From contig JBLNCI010000022.1 in assembly GCA_050260515.1 (NCBI GenBank), positions 62,001 through 126,000 on the forward strand: DNA of 64,000 bases, written 5' to 3'. Positions 1 to 8,880 of this stretch are shown piece after piece (within the stretch, counting starts at the first letter, position 1; each line of letters opens with the position of its first letter). The position numbers and the translations under genes are program-made. The DNA comes from DATJIG01 sp050260515 (lineage in GTDB: Bacteria > Pseudomonadota > Alphaproteobacteria > SMXQ01). The notes beneath the pieces are model-generated. The model searched no databases. It was not told the origin of the DNA and was given only the letters and a program-made list of their open reading frames with translations.

Positions 1-124
1 ACGGTTTGCCGCGCGTCGTCTGTCGCGGCATCTCGCGGGGCTGTCTCGCGCCACGCCCGCGCGGCGACCGTCGCCGTTCGTACACCGCGCCTTTCCAGCC
101 GCGCCGACCCGGCGGTAGCGCCGG
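1..124. other. Left edge, no gene supported
   Basis: These bases lie downstream of the first minus-strand gene. I see no convincing coding continuation or terminator. A minus-strand ATG at 29-31 opens a frame that leaves the window at once and has no clear ribosome binding site, so nothing is called. Confidence 0.4.
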
Positions 125-1120
125 CTACTGCTCCATGACCGATGGAGCGAACATCTCATCGAGGCCGACAAGGCGGGACGTGAGGCCCTGCTCATACGAC
201 CACTGCGCCGCGGTCTCCAGCACCTTGCGGTTGGCGGCGATCCCGTGCCGGATCAGGGGCGTGGCCAGCGCCTTGCGCGCCTCGCGCGGCAGAAGCCCCG
301 TCTCGATGTGGTACGCGACGGCGTCCATGCGCGCCTTTTCGGCGATCTCGTTGGCTTTGACGAACGCCTTATAGAGGTTCAGCACGACCCACGGATGGCA
401 CTCGACGATGTCGCGCTTTATCACCATCGCGTGGTTTATGGGGTAGATACCGGTCTTCTGGAACCAGCGTACGCCCTCGGCATGAGGATCGGCAAACAGG
501 GTCTTGAAATCCGGGTGCTTGTAGAGATCGACGGTCGACCGGTCGACCAGATTGTCGGTGCCGGCGAGGTAGCGGAGCGCACCGTCGAGCTTACCCTCGA
601 GCAGCATCTGCCCCATGTTGGTGTCGTTGGGGATGAAATTGAGCCGCACGTCCGCCGGCGGCTTGAAGCCCATTGCCGCGCCCTGGCTATGGTCGTCGTT
701 CCGCTCCATCCAGAACTCGATGTCGCGCGGATGGACGTTGTGTTCGTGTTGCAGGAACCCACGCGTCCACAGCGCCGCCGTCTGCTGGTACTCGGGCACT
801 CCGAGCTTCTTGCCGATCAGGTCCGACGGCTTGTCGATGCCGCGGTCCTTGCGCACGAGCGTGCCGACCTGGAACATCCGCCGCGTCGTGAACACCGGCA
901 GACCGACCCACCGGGTGTCGCCGGTGGTTACCGCCATCATCAGTCCCGACAGCGACATCTCGGAGACGTCGAAGTCGCCGAAGCGAAGCTGGCGCCAGAA
1001 GAGCTCCGACGCGTGCACCGAGGTGCAGATCAGGTCGATGCCGTCCGCCTTCACGCGCCCTTCGAAGATCGGATGGGTGCGCGGGTTGTCGGACATGCCG
1101 ATGCTGAGCTGGAGCTTCAC
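125..1120 (-). CDS. 4,5-dihydroxyphthalate decarboxylase/NMT1-like protein
   Basis: A 331-aa protein without a signal peptide, resembling the 4,5-dihydroxyphthalate decarboxylase group that shares the periplasmic-binding-protein (NMT1-like) fold. The opening KLQLSIGMSDNPRTHPIFEGRV and the later EYQQTAALWTRGFLQHEH are typical of that group. Members are annotated as decarboxylases of phthalate-type diacids, but many are of unknown activity. The start is GTG at 1120, 4 bp after the stop of the upstream ring-cleavage dioxygenase, with GGGAG inside that gene's 3' end, so the two are probably translationally coupled. In an aromatic cluster a decarboxylase role is plausible; a cytosolic binding protein is the alternative. 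The family is reasonably sure, the substrate is not. Confidence 0.75.
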   Translation of the reverse strand: MKLQLSIGMSDNPRTHPIFEGRVKADGIDLICTSVHASELFWRQLRFGDFDVSEMSLSGLMMAVTTGDTRWVGLPVFTTRRMFQVGTLVRKDRGIDKPSDLIGKKLGVPEYQQTAALWTRGFLQHEHNVHPRDIEFWMERNDDHSQGAAMGFKPPADVRLNFIPNDTNMGQMLLEGKLDGALRYLAGTDNLVDRSTVDLYKHPDFKTLFADPHAEGVRWFQKTGIYPINHAMVIKRDIVECHPWVVLNLYKAFVKANEIAEKARMDAVAYHIETGLLPREARKALATPLIRHGIAANRKVLETAAQWSYEQGLTSRLVGLDEMFAPSVMEQ

Positions 1121-1124
1121 CGGC

Positions 1125-2138
1125 CTACTCCCACGTCGCGAACGCCATTCCGCAGCCCGTGCCGGCTTCCGAGCGACAGGACGGAACGTAGTCGATGAGG
1201 TTCATCTGGAGATCCGTGGCTTCGAGAATGCCCGCGACGGTGATCCAGTTCTTCGTCTCGGATGTTCCCGAACGGAACATTTCGGGAGGTTCGGCGAAAA
1301 TGGTCTCGCGATCGCGGTTCTTGATGGCGGTCAGCATGCGGCGGTCGAAGTCCTCGTCGACGACGAAGTGGCTGATCCCGCCCGACGCGCAAATGGCCAC
1401 GCGCTTGTCGGATTTCCATTCCGCGATGGCCCTGCCGATCGACACGCCGAATTCATAGCACCTCTTCGCGGTCGGTTGATTCGGCGGGAAATACGTATTC
1501 AGCAGGATCGGGACCACAGGTACGGCGCGATCCTTGAGAATCCGCCGGTATACGAATCCGACCGCGTGGCCGATCCCGATCGGCCCCCGCTCGTTGGCGC
1601 GCTGCTTCATCGACACCGCGACGTCGAATTCGTCCGAGATCGCCCGCTCGACGATGAGCTCCGCGAGGTCCCGTGGAACAGGATAGACCTGGTCCTCGGG
1701 CGGCTGGCTCGCGGACATCGCAAGGGCGATGCCCGGGCTCTTCGTCTTCATCCGCTCCTGGTCGATCTTGGTGTTGATCACCTGATCGCCGCAGTAGACG
1801 GTGAACGAAGGCTGGAGGTCCTCGTAGAACCACTCGTGCTGGTCGTCGCCCACCACCACCACGACGTCCGGATTCACCGCCGCGAACTTCTCCGCGAGCG
1901 CGTTCAGCGCGCGCTCATTCCTGGCGTACCGCTCGCGGCGGACTTCGATCGACATCTCCTTCACGAAGTCCTTCTCGCCGTCACGCGCGGCGACCAGTTC
2001 CGGGAAGGTGTAGGTCCGCCCGCGAAACGGGTGGTGCGGGTTCTTGCGGTCGTCGGCCGCCCGCAAATCCCATTTTTCGGGCGGCGTCGAGAGCAGCGGC
2101 CCATGCGATGAGCCGAACCCATAAATGATATCTGCCAT
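1125..2138 (-). CDS. Class III extradiol ring-cleavage dioxygenase (LigB-type)
   Basis: A 337-aa protein of the LigB superfamily, which opens catechol-type rings next to the hydroxyls using Fe(II) and O2. The expected residues are present: His12 in SSHGPLL, His101 in GDDQHEWF, His257 in ASGGISHF, and a candidate metal-ligand Glu294 near the C-terminus. It is a single-subunit type with no LigA-like small subunit nearby. Rieske oxygenases and a decarboxylase-like protein in the same run of genes suggest it cleaves a protocatechuate-, gallate- or hydroxyphthalate-like intermediate. The ATG start at 2138 follows the upstream solute-binding-protein gene by 9 bp. The substrate cannot be read from the sequence. 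Confidence 0.85.
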   Translation of the reverse strand: MADIIYGFGSSHGPLLSTPPEKWDLRAADDRKNPHHPFRGRTYTFPELVAARDGEKDFVKEMSIEVRRERYARNERALNALAEKFAAVNPDVVVVVGDDQHEWFYEDLQPSFTVYCGDQVINTKIDQERMKTKSPGIALAMSASQPPEDQVYPVPRDLAELIVERAISDEFDVAVSMKQRANERGPIGIGHAVGFVYRRILKDRAVPVVPILLNTYFPPNQPTAKRCYEFGVSIGRAIAEWKSDKRVAICASGGISHFVVDEDFDRRMLTAIKNRDRETIFAEPPEMFRSGTSETKNWITVAGILEATDLQMNLIDYVPSCRSEAGTGCGMAFATWE

Positions 2139-2147
2139 GTCGCGATG

Positions 2148-3317
2148 TTACCTTAGAGAGGCCTTGCCGGACCAATATCCGTTCCAGACTTCCTGGACGG
2201 TGTTTTGTAACTCGTCCCCGAGCAGGGACTCGTCCCGTATGACGGTGGGTTTTCCGAGAATCGTGTCCGGGAACGGCAGGAAATCGGACGAACGCAGGTC
2301 CTTATGGACGGGGACAGCGAACGTTTCCGCGTATTGCAGCAGTTGGCCTTCGCGGCTCAGGAGCCAGTTCACGAAAATGCGGGACGCATTCTTCCGCGGC
2401 GACTTGTCCAGCATGACGACCTGCGACGTGCTGATCGGCACCGGCGCCGGGCAGTGATAGCCGATGGGTGCCCCCTTCACCGAGTATCGCTTGGCGGTCC
2501 ATTCGGGCGATGGGATGTTCGCGTAGAACTCGCCGGCGACCGTCAACGCCGTCGATTGCGTCATGCCTTCCTTACGCCGTTGCGGCTGCAGGTCCACGAA
2601 CAGCCGCCGGGTGAAGTCGCGCCCCCACGCATCTCCGTTCGCGCTCCACAGACTGAGCAACCACGCATTCGGGTGGTCGGACAGCGCGAGATGGCCGCCG
2701 CGCCAGACGGGGTTCGTGAGCAGGTCGTCCCAGCTTGCCGGCAGGTCCTGCTTCTTCACCTTCTCGGTGTTGTAGGCCATGCAGCGAAACGACAGCTTGA
2801 AGCTCGACCAGGTCCCATCAGACGCGACGTAGTCCTCGGGGATACTCTTGAACGCCGGAAGGTCGCGGAGATCGGCGAGCGCCTTCGCCTTCATGAATTC
2901 CGGCATGCCGTCGGCAATGCTCGTCATCACGTCGGCGATCACCCGCCCCTCGCCGAGCGCGACGAGGACCCGCGTGCCTCGACCCGACGTTCCGCTGCGG
3001 TCGTACTTCACGGTGATGAAGGGATACCGCTCCTTGAAGGGAGCGGTCATCGTCGAGAACTCGCGCTCGTTCCACGTCCCGTAGACGATGACGTCCCTTT
3101 CCCGCCGTGCGGCATCGATCCACGCGGCGGGAACCGCCAGCTCCGCGTCGAGCCCGTCGAGAGCCGACGGGCCGAGCTTGAGGGCGGTGAGCGCCTTCTG
3201 GGTCGCCTTCGGCAGATCGGCTGCCTCGGCCACCGCACCGGCGAGGATACCGACCGCGCCGATGACGGAGATGGCAGACAACAGCTTGCTGATCGAGCGA
3301 CGCAGGCTGGCGCTCAC
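2148..3317 (-). CDS. Extracellular solute-binding protein (ABC, Fe/spermidine type)
   Basis: A 389-aa periplasmic binding protein with an N-terminal signal peptide (charged start, hydrophobic stretch, predicted cleavage after AGAVAEAA, near residue 33). The body resembles the iron(III)/spermidine/putrescine ABC receptor group: YGTWNEREFSTMTAPFKERYP is the usual first strand and helix, followed later by ASWDDLLTNPVWRGG. The start is GTG at 3317 with AGGGGAA upstream; an in-frame ATG is not nearby. No permease or ATPase genes accompany it, so it is an orphan receptor or works with a transporter encoded elsewhere. Position between the VOC and dioxygenase genes suggests uptake of the pathway substrate. 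Confidence 0.8.
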   Translation of the reverse strand: MSASLRRSISKLLSAISVIGAVGILAGAVAEAADLPKATQKALTALKLGPSALDGLDAELAVPAAWIDAARRERDVIVYGTWNEREFSTMTAPFKERYPFITVKYDRSGTSGRGTRVLVALGEGRVIADVMTSIADGMPEFMKAKALADLRDLPAFKSIPEDYVASDGTWSSFKLSFRCMAYNTEKVKKQDLPASWDDLLTNPVWRGGHLALSDHPNAWLLSLWSANGDAWGRDFTRRLFVDLQPQRRKEGMTQSTALTVAGEFYANIPSPEWTAKRYSVKGAPIGYHCPAPVPISTSQVVMLDKSPRKNASRIFVNWLLSREGQLLQYAETFAVPVHKDLRSSDFLPFPDTILGKPTVIRDESLLGDELQNTVQEVWNGYWSGKASLR

Positions 3318-3344
3318 GGTGTGTTCCCCTGTGGCTTCGCTGTC

Positions 3345-3854
3345 TCAGACCTTGGTGGTCTTGCGCACGCGGTCGCCGCCGTAAAGCCCCATGTCCTCTC
3401 GGCGATTCGCCTTGCCGCGCTCCATCACGTCGGCGGCCGCCTTGAGGTCGGTGAATCGCGCCTCCACCTCGACCCGGTAGTTGTCGGGATCGAGGAAGAA
3501 CCAGTTGAGGATGCCGGGCTCACGCTTGTGGCTGACCGGCCCCTCGACCTCGATGCCGCAGGATTTGATGTACTCGATCGTCTCCTCGGCCTTCTCCGGA
3601 ACCACGCGGTAAGACCAGTGGAGCGCGTGCGGGATATTGACCCGCGGCTCGTCGGCCGGCCACTTGATGATCGAGAGGCCGAAGTCGCCGATGTAGAGCT
3701 TCATCAGCGGATTGGTCGAGTTGTCGTTGCGCCAGGCGAGCCGGGCGCCGAGCACGCGGGTATAGAAGTCGGTCGTGCGATCCAGGTCGTCCACATAGAA
3801 GCCGCTGTGGCTGATGCCGGTGATCGCGGTGTCGAGGTTTTCACGGTTGATCAT
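3345..3854 (-). CDS. VOC family protein (glyoxalase/extradiol dioxygenase fold)
   Basis: A 169-aa single-module vicinal-oxygen-chelate protein. The opening ISHSGFYVDDLDRTTDFYTR is the classic first beta-alpha-beta unit; a central ALHWSYRV and a C-terminal YRVEVEAR supply His and Glu that would complete a metal site. VOC members include extradiol dioxygenases, glyoxalases and epimerases, so the reaction is open. It has a GGGAGAG ribosome site before ATG at 3854. It lies between Rieske oxygenase A and the solute-binding protein, consistent with a role in the same pathway. A long charged tail (about 35 residues) extends past the usual fold. Confidence 0.8.
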   Translation of the reverse strand: MINRENLDTAITGISHSGFYVDDLDRTTDFYTRVLGARLAWRNDNSTNPLMKLYIGDFGLSIIKWPADEPRVNIPHALHWSYRVVPEKAEETIEYIKSCGIEVEGPVSHKREPGILNWFFLDPDNYRVEVEARFTDLKAAADVMERGKANRREDMGLYGGDRVRKTTKV

Positions 3855-3969
3855 GGTTGTCTCTCCCTCAAGTAGCGGCGGCGGTCAGGCCGCGCGTTTC
3901 GTTGATTACTCGGCCGCCGTCTTGGTGCTGAGGAACCGGCGGCAAAACGCCGGCCCGTCTTCGTTGTCC

Positions 3970-5211
3970 TCAAGGTAGCCGGCGGTGCAGACGAAATCGG
4001 TGAACGGGTTCGGCGAGCCCTCGCGCAACGAAATCGGTGAACGGGTTCGGCGAGCCCTCGCGCAACAGGCCGGGGGCTTCCTTGCCCTCCATCACCTGCT
4101 CGATCGCCTTGATGAGCGTGCGGCGCACCGACGTGATGACGACGTCGGAGGCGCCGAGGTGCTCCTTGGTGCGATCCTGGATACTGCCCTGGGTCTCGAT
4201 CGCGAAGGCGTCCTGCGACGGGAAGTGCAGGCCCATGCCGCCGTAGCTCTTGCCGGCCTTCAACTCGTCCCGGTTCTGGAGATACCGGTTCTCCGGCCGC
4301 CGAAGGTGGCGCAGGTCGGGGCCGACGTTCTCGCTGCGGTTCTTCCGCAGCTTTTCCTTATCGAGCGGCTTCGAATAGCGATAGAAGAACTCGAAACGCA
4401 CGTGGCTGTGATCGTCGATCGGCACGTACCAGCGGCCCTGGTAGCCGCTCTCGCCGGTCGAGGTCGACGGCGTCGCGCCGCACGGATACACGTAGTTGTT
4501 CACGCGGATGTAGCGGCGCCCGTTTGGGGAGTTGTGGACCGCGAAGATGCGCGTTCCATAGGGCGTGTTCTGGGTCGAGATCGCGGGCGGCTCGTTCCCG
4601 CGCACGGCCGCGACGTCGGTGTCGGAGCGCGCGCTCGGCGTTCCGGGCGGCCGACGATGAAGGAACGTGGTGTGCGCGGGATCCGTCGAGCTCTCCAGGC
4701 CCTGGAGCCAGTTGCACATCTGGATCACGCGGAAGGTGATGCGGTTGGGCTCCGGCGCACTCAGGAATTCGAAATCCGGAATGCGCGGCGGCTCCCCCTC
4801 GCCCATGTACGCCCAGATCGCCCCGCCCTTCTCCTGCACCGGATACGCGGGATGCTTGATCCTGTCGCACGACGCCTTGCCGCCCGCCTTTTCCGCCGGC
4901 TGCTCAATGCACTTGCCGTGAATGTCGAACAGCCAGCCGTGATAGAGACAGCGCAATCCGCCGTCTTCGACACGTCCGTAGGACAGATCCGTGCCGCGGT
5001 GCGCACAATGGAGCCCGATCAGTCCGAGACGGTTCTTGTCGTCCCTGAACAGGACGAGATCCTCGCTCATGATACGGATCGGCATCGGGTCGCCGCCGAT
5101 CGGCATCTCCTCGGACGCGGCGATCGGCTGCCAGTAGCTGCGGAGCAGCTTGCCGCACGGCGTCCCCGGCCCGGTCTGGGTCAGCAGGTCATTCTGTTCC
5201 TTGATCAGCAT
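3970..5211 (-). CDS. Rieske 2Fe-2S aromatic oxygenase A, C-terminus frameshifted
   Basis: A 413-aa catalytic alpha subunit of a phthalate-dioxygenase-like Rieske oxygenase. The Rieske cluster ligands are Cys69, His71, Cys88 and His91; the mononuclear iron facial triad is Asp177, His180, His185 (DPAHTTFLH). The last 18 residues are unlike the paralogue at 7576-8841. A 37-bp tandem duplication at 3991-4064 shifts the frame after residue 395. Removing one copy restores a 422-aa protein ending DGPAFCRRFLSTKTAAE at a stop at 3906-3908, matching the paralogue's DGPSYCRRALASTAAE. The catalytic domain is intact, so activity may survive. Assembly error is a possible alternative. No reductase or ferredoxin gene is nearby. 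Confidence 0.9.
   Translation of the reverse strand: MLIKEQNDLLTQTGPGTPCGKLLRSYWQPIAASEEMPIGGDPMPIRIMSEDLVLFRDDKNRLGLIGLHCAHRGTDLSYGRVEDGGLRCLYHGWLFDIHGKCIEQPAEKAGGKASCDRIKHPAYPVQEKGGAIWAYMGEGEPPRIPDFEFLSAPEPNRITFRVIQMCNWLQGLESSTDPAHTTFLHRRPPGTPSARSDTDVAAVRGNEPPAISTQNTPYGTRIFAVHNSPNGRRYIRVNNYVYPCGATPSTSTGESGYQGRWYVPIDDHSHVRFEFFYRYSKPLDKEKLRKNRSENVGPDLRHLRRPENRYLQNRDELKAGKSYGGMGLHFPSQDAFAIETQGSIQDRTKEHLGASDVVITSVRRTLIKAIEQVMEGKEAPGLLREGSPNPFTDFVARGLAEPVHRFRLHRRLP
3991..4064. repeat. 37-bp perfect tandem duplication inside a gene
   Basis: Bases 3991-4027 are repeated exactly at 4028-4064 (each copy begins ACGAAATCGG and ends CTCGCGCA). The unit is 37 bp, one more than a multiple of three, so it shifts the reading frame of the Rieske oxygenase gene it lies in. 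The paralogous gene has no such duplication at the equivalent place. Confidence 0.97.
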
Positions 5212-5246
5212 CTGGGCATTCTCCCGGTTGCAGGCGTTTTTGCGCG

Positions 5247-6323
5247 CTATTTCTTGGGGCTATCGATCATCTTGACCTCGCCCTCGGTCACCGCGCTTTG
5301 CGCTGCATCAATGGCATCAGGCGCCGATGAGTAGACCTTCTTGAGCAACTCCTCCACTTCCTCGCCGGTCTTCGGGTCGTTGATCTCGAGGTGACGCTTT
5401 TCGGCCGCGGCGAGGAACTCCGGATCCTTCACCATATGGACGAAGGCCCGTCGGACCTCGGCGACCCGCTCCGCGGGGACTCCCGGCGGCATCAGGAAGG
5501 GTCGGCCCATCGACTGGTTCGCGAACATGATGGTGATCGCCGCCTTGTCCTTGTCGCCCTGCGCGAGATCGAGGACCAGCGGCACGTCCGCGGGAATATC
5601 CTTGTTCTTCTGCAGCCCGACCTGCATCAGCAGCTTGATCTTCCCGGTCTGCAGCCATTCCATGCTCGACACTCGCAGGCTCGACCACGACCAGCCGACT
5701 CGGCCCTCGACCTCGCCGCGCTCCATCGCGAGGTTCTGATTGCTGTCGGAGCCGTAGCAGCAGACCTGACGGAATTTGGTCCCGAGCACAGCGTTCAGAG
5801 CCCGCGCGCCGAAGCCACCTTGCGAGTTGGCCATCGACACGATGGTAGGACGCGTGCGCAGCTCCTCCCACGATTTGATGCCGGTGGTATGCCAGACCGC
5901 GGCCACGCCGACCTCGGTGTTCAGGCTGCCGATCCAGTTGAATTCGAGCGGGTCCTTGTACGGTGCCTTGGAATCCTTGCCATACAGGATCGGCTCGACC
6001 GCGACGCCGCGATCGACCGCGCCCCACGCCGTGCCGTCCTTGGGGGCCACCTTGTAAAGGTACTGCATGACCCGCATGCCGCCCGCGCCTTGCATGTTGC
6101 GCGGCACGATTGTCGGCTTCCCCGGCAGGAAGCGGACGATGCTGTCCGCCATCAGGCGCGCGTAAAGATCGTAGCCGGAGCCCGCGTCCTGGGTGATGAA
6201 CAGATCGACGGTCTTGCCCGCGAAGAACTCCTGTCCTGCAGCGCCCCTACTCGGGGTCGCCATCAGAGCGGCGAGGGCGGTGAGCGTCGCGAGCGCAGAA
6301 AGGCGGGATGCAATCATCGTCAC
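5247..6323 (-). CDS. Bug/TctC family periplasmic receptor A
   Basis: A 358-aa tripartite-tricarboxylate-transporter-type receptor (Bug family), binding small carboxylates or related organic acids in the periplasm. It has a signal peptide (hydrophobic ALATLTALAALMA, cleavage near residue 28), then FFAGKTVDLFITQDAG and the family's PRNMQGAGGMRVMQYLY loop. It is closely related over its whole length to receptor B at 6426-7496, including a shared QVCCYG and the GEVEGRVGWSWSSL segment. A GTG at 6323 has AGGAG 7 bp upstream; an ATG two codons on is the alternative. No TctA or TctB membrane genes are in the window. Confidence 0.85.
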   Translation of the reverse strand: MTMIASRLSALATLTALAALMATPSRGAAGQEFFAGKTVDLFITQDAGSGYDLYARLMADSIVRFLPGKPTIVPRNMQGAGGMRVMQYLYKVAPKDGTAWGAVDRGVAVEPILYGKDSKAPYKDPLEFNWIGSLNTEVGVAAVWHTTGIKSWEELRTRPTIVSMANSQGGFGARALNAVLGTKFRQVCCYGSDSNQNLAMERGEVEGRVGWSWSSLRVSSMEWLQTGKIKLLMQVGLQKNKDIPADVPLVLDLAQGDKDKAAITIMFANQSMGRPFLMPPGVPAERVAEVRRAFVHMVKDPEFLAAAEKRHLEINDPKTGEEVEELLKKVYSSAPDAIDAAQSAVTEGEVKMIDSPKK

Positions 6324-6425
6324 CCGACCGCTCCTTCCGCGAGGAGACGGCGAGAGAACGTCTGCCGGACGCTTCGTTGATAGATCGCCATGTTCCGCTT
6401 ATCTCGGTGTGGAAGTATCCGGGCC

Positions 6426-7496
6426 CTACTTCTTGTTGCCGCCGGGTCGCGCCTTGTATTCGCCTTCCGCCAAGGCCTTGCGCGCGACGGCGACGATGTC
6501 CTCGGGCGAACTGTAAACGTCCTTGAGCAAGCTCTCGATCTCCTCACCGGATTTCGGGTCGTTGATCTCGAGATGACGCTTCTCGGCCGCAGCGAGGAAC
6601 TGCGGGTCCTTCACCATCTCCATGAACGCGCGCTGGATCTCGGCGACCCGCTCATCGGGTACGCCCGCCGGCATGAGCACAGGACGGCCTATCGACTGAT
6701 CGGCGAAGATGATCTTGAGCGCCTGCTTGTCCCGCTCGTTCTTGACAAGATCGAGCACCAGCGGGACATCCCCGGGGATTTGCCGGTTCTTCTCCAGCCC
6801 GACCTGCATCAGAAGCCGGATTTTTCCGCTCTCGAGCCAGTCCGACTTGGTGGCCCAGAGACTCGACCAGGACCAACCCACTCGTCCCTCGACCTCGCCG
6901 CGTTCGATCGCGAGATTCTGGTTGGCGTCCCCGCCGTAGCAGCAGACCTGCTCAAACTTCGTGCCGAGGATCGAGTTCAGGACGCGAGCACCGGCACCGC
7001 CTTGGGAACTCGCCATCGCCACGATGGTCGGCCTCGTGAGCGTCTCTTCCCACGACTTGATTCCGGTGGAGTGCCAGACCGCAGCGACGCCCACCTCGGT
7101 GTTGAGGCTGCCGATCCACCTGAACTCGAGCGGGCTCTTGAACACCGCCTTCGTTTGGTCCGGGAACAGAAGCGTCTCGGTCGCCAGGTTGCGGTTGATC
7201 GTGCCCCAAACCGTGCCGTCCTTGGCCGAGGCTTGACGCAGGTAGTTCATGACGCGCAGCCCGCTCGCACCGGGCATATTGCGCGGAATCATGGTCGGAT
7301 TTCCGGGAATAAAGCGGCCGATATTGTCGGTCATGACACGGGCGTAGAGATCGTATGCGGTTCCGGCGTCGTTCCCGATCAGCACCTCGATCTGCTTGCC
7401 TGCGAAGAAATCCTTCGCCGAGACGGTGGAAGCCATACCCGCCGGGAATCCGGCGCAGGCAAGGCACACAGCAAACAAGCGGAACTTCCAACTCAT
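6426..7496 (-). CDS. Bug/TctC family periplasmic receptor B
   Basis: A 356-aa Bug receptor, paralogue of receptor A immediately downstream. The open frame reaches further upstream (to 7640), but the ATG at 7496 begins a proper signal peptide (MSWKFRLFAVCLACAGFPAG, then cleavage before KDFFAGKQ) and has GCAGGAG just upstream, so that start is chosen. It shares with A the PRNM-GA-G-RVM-YL loop, SLNTEVGVAAVWH and EVEGRVGWSWSSL. The gene follows Rieske oxygenase B by 79 bp. Pairing of each receptor with an oxygenase suggests capture of the oxygenase substrate. Confidence 0.85.
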   Translation of the reverse strand: MSWKFRLFAVCLACAGFPAGMASTVSAKDFFAGKQIEVLIGNDAGTAYDLYARVMTDNIGRFIPGNPTMIPRNMPGASGLRVMNYLRQASAKDGTVWGTINRNLATETLLFPDQTKAVFKSPLEFRWIGSLNTEVGVAAVWHSTGIKSWEETLTRPTIVAMASSQGGAGARVLNSILGTKFEQVCCYGGDANQNLAIERGEVEGRVGWSWSSLWATKSDWLESGKIRLLMQVGLEKNRQIPGDVPLVLDLVKNERDKQALKIIFADQSIGRPVLMPAGVPDERVAEIQRAFMEMVKDPQFLAAAEKRHLEINDPKSGEEIESLLKDVYSSPEDIVAVARKALAEGEYKARPGGNKK

Positions 7497-7575
7497 CAAT
7501 CGCTCCTGCAAATCAGAAAGTTCGGATCGGAATGCCGCGACCAACGGCACTCGCGTGTGGCGATCCGATCGTTTG

Positions 7576-8841
7576 CTACTCTGCCGCGGTGCTTGCCAAC
7601 GCGCGCCGGCAATAGCTCGGGCCGTCATCGTCATTTCCAATCGGGCCTTCGAAGCAGATGAAGTCGGCGAGGAAATCCTTTGGGCTGTTGCGCAGCAGTC
7701 CCGGCGCCTCCTTGCCTTGCTGCATCTGTTCCACAGCCTTCAGCAGCGTCCGCGTCATCGCGGCGATGACGACGTCCGTCGCGCCGAGATGCTCCTTGGT
7801 ACGATCGCGAATCGCACCTTGGGTTTCGATGGCGAAGGCGTCCTGCGCCGGGAAGTATTCCCCCATCCCGCAGAAGCTGCGCCCGGCCTTCATCTCCTCG
7901 CGGTCCTGCATGTAGCGGTTTTCGGGCCGCCGGACGTGGCGGAAGTCCGGTCCGATGTTCTCGGCCCGGAACTTGCGCAGCGCCTCCTTGTCCAGAGGCT
8001 CGTGGTGGCGATAGTGGAACTCGAATCCCCAGTGACTGAAGTCATCCCTCGGAACGTACCAGCGGCCCTGGTATCCGGCGCGTGCGTTGCCGGTCGTCGG
8101 CGTTGCCCCGCACGGGTAGACGTAGTTGTTGACCCGCAGGTACTTGCCGCCGTTCGACGACGTATGCAGCGCGTAGATGCGAAGGCCGAGACTGGTGTTC
8201 TCGGTCGAGACCTGCGGCGGCTCGGTGCCGCGCATGGCGGCCACATCGTTGCCGGAGCGAATGCTGCGCGTGCCGATCGGGCGACGGTGCAGATACGTCG
8301 TGTGCGCCGGATCGATGACGCTTTCAAGCCCCTGGAGCCAGTTGCACGTCTGCAGCGTGCGGAACACGAGCCGGTTCGGCTCCGGGGCGGTGAGGAACTG
8401 CAGGTCGGGGATTAGCGGCGGCTCGCCCTCGCCCATGTAGGCCCAGATGCAGCCGCCCTTCTCCTGGACCGGATATCCGACGTGCTTGATGCGGTCGCAG
8501 AACGCCTTGCCACCGGACTTTTCCGCCGGCTGCTCGATGCACTTGCCGTTAATGTCGAACAGCCACCCGTGATAGAGGCAGCGCAGTCCGCCGTCCTCGA
8601 CGCGACCGTACGACAGATCCGTTCCGCGATGCGCACAGTGTCGCCCGATCAGGCCGAGGCGCCCCTTGTCGTCACGGAAGAGAACGAGCTCCTCGCTCAT
8701 GATCGTGATCGGTAGAGGATCACCACCGATCGGCATCTCTTCCGACGCTGCGATGGGTTGCCAGTAGCTGCGAAGCAATTTCCCGCCAGGAGTTCCCGGA
8801 CCGGTCCGCGTCAGGAGATCGCTTTGTTCTTGAGTCAGCAT
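7576..8841 (-). CDS. Rieske 2Fe-2S aromatic oxygenase B
   Basis: A 421-aa phthalate-dioxygenase-like alpha subunit and intact paralogue of oxygenase A. The Rieske ligands Cys69, His71, Cys88, His91 and the iron ligands Asp177, His180, His185 are at identical positions. Between residues 1 and 390 the two align almost without gaps. The ATG start at 8841 lies 39 bp after the aminotransferase stop. Its natural C-terminus (SYCRRALASTAAE) is the reference that exposes the frameshift in A. Members of this family dioxygenate, monooxygenate or demethylate aromatic acids; which applies here is unknown, and the electron-transfer partner must be encoded elsewhere. Confidence 0.9.
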   Translation of the reverse strand: MLTQEQSDLLTRTGPGTPGGKLLRSYWQPIAASEEMPIGGDPLPITIMSEELVLFRDDKGRLGLIGRHCAHRGTDLSYGRVEDGGLRCLYHGWLFDINGKCIEQPAEKSGGKAFCDRIKHVGYPVQEKGGCIWAYMGEGEPPLIPDLQFLTAPEPNRLVFRTLQTCNWLQGLESVIDPAHTTYLHRRPIGTRSIRSGNDVAAMRGTEPPQVSTENTSLGLRIYALHTSSNGGKYLRVNNYVYPCGATPTTGNARAGYQGRWYVPRDDFSHWGFEFHYRHHEPLDKEALRKFRAENIGPDFRHVRRPENRYMQDREEMKAGRSFCGMGEYFPAQDAFAIETQGAIRDRTKEHLGATDVVIAAMTRTLLKAVEQMQQGKEAPGLLRNSPKDFLADFICFEGPIGNDDDGPSYCRRALASTAAE

Positions 8842-8880
8842 GGGCGTCGTTCTCTCAATTCAGATGTATGTGGGCAGCCG

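Noticed and set aside
615..2111. Long plus-strand open frame opposite the extradiol dioxygenase
   Set aside because: It is antisense to a clear LigB-family gene, is Arg-rich and has no protein features; high GC makes such frames common here.
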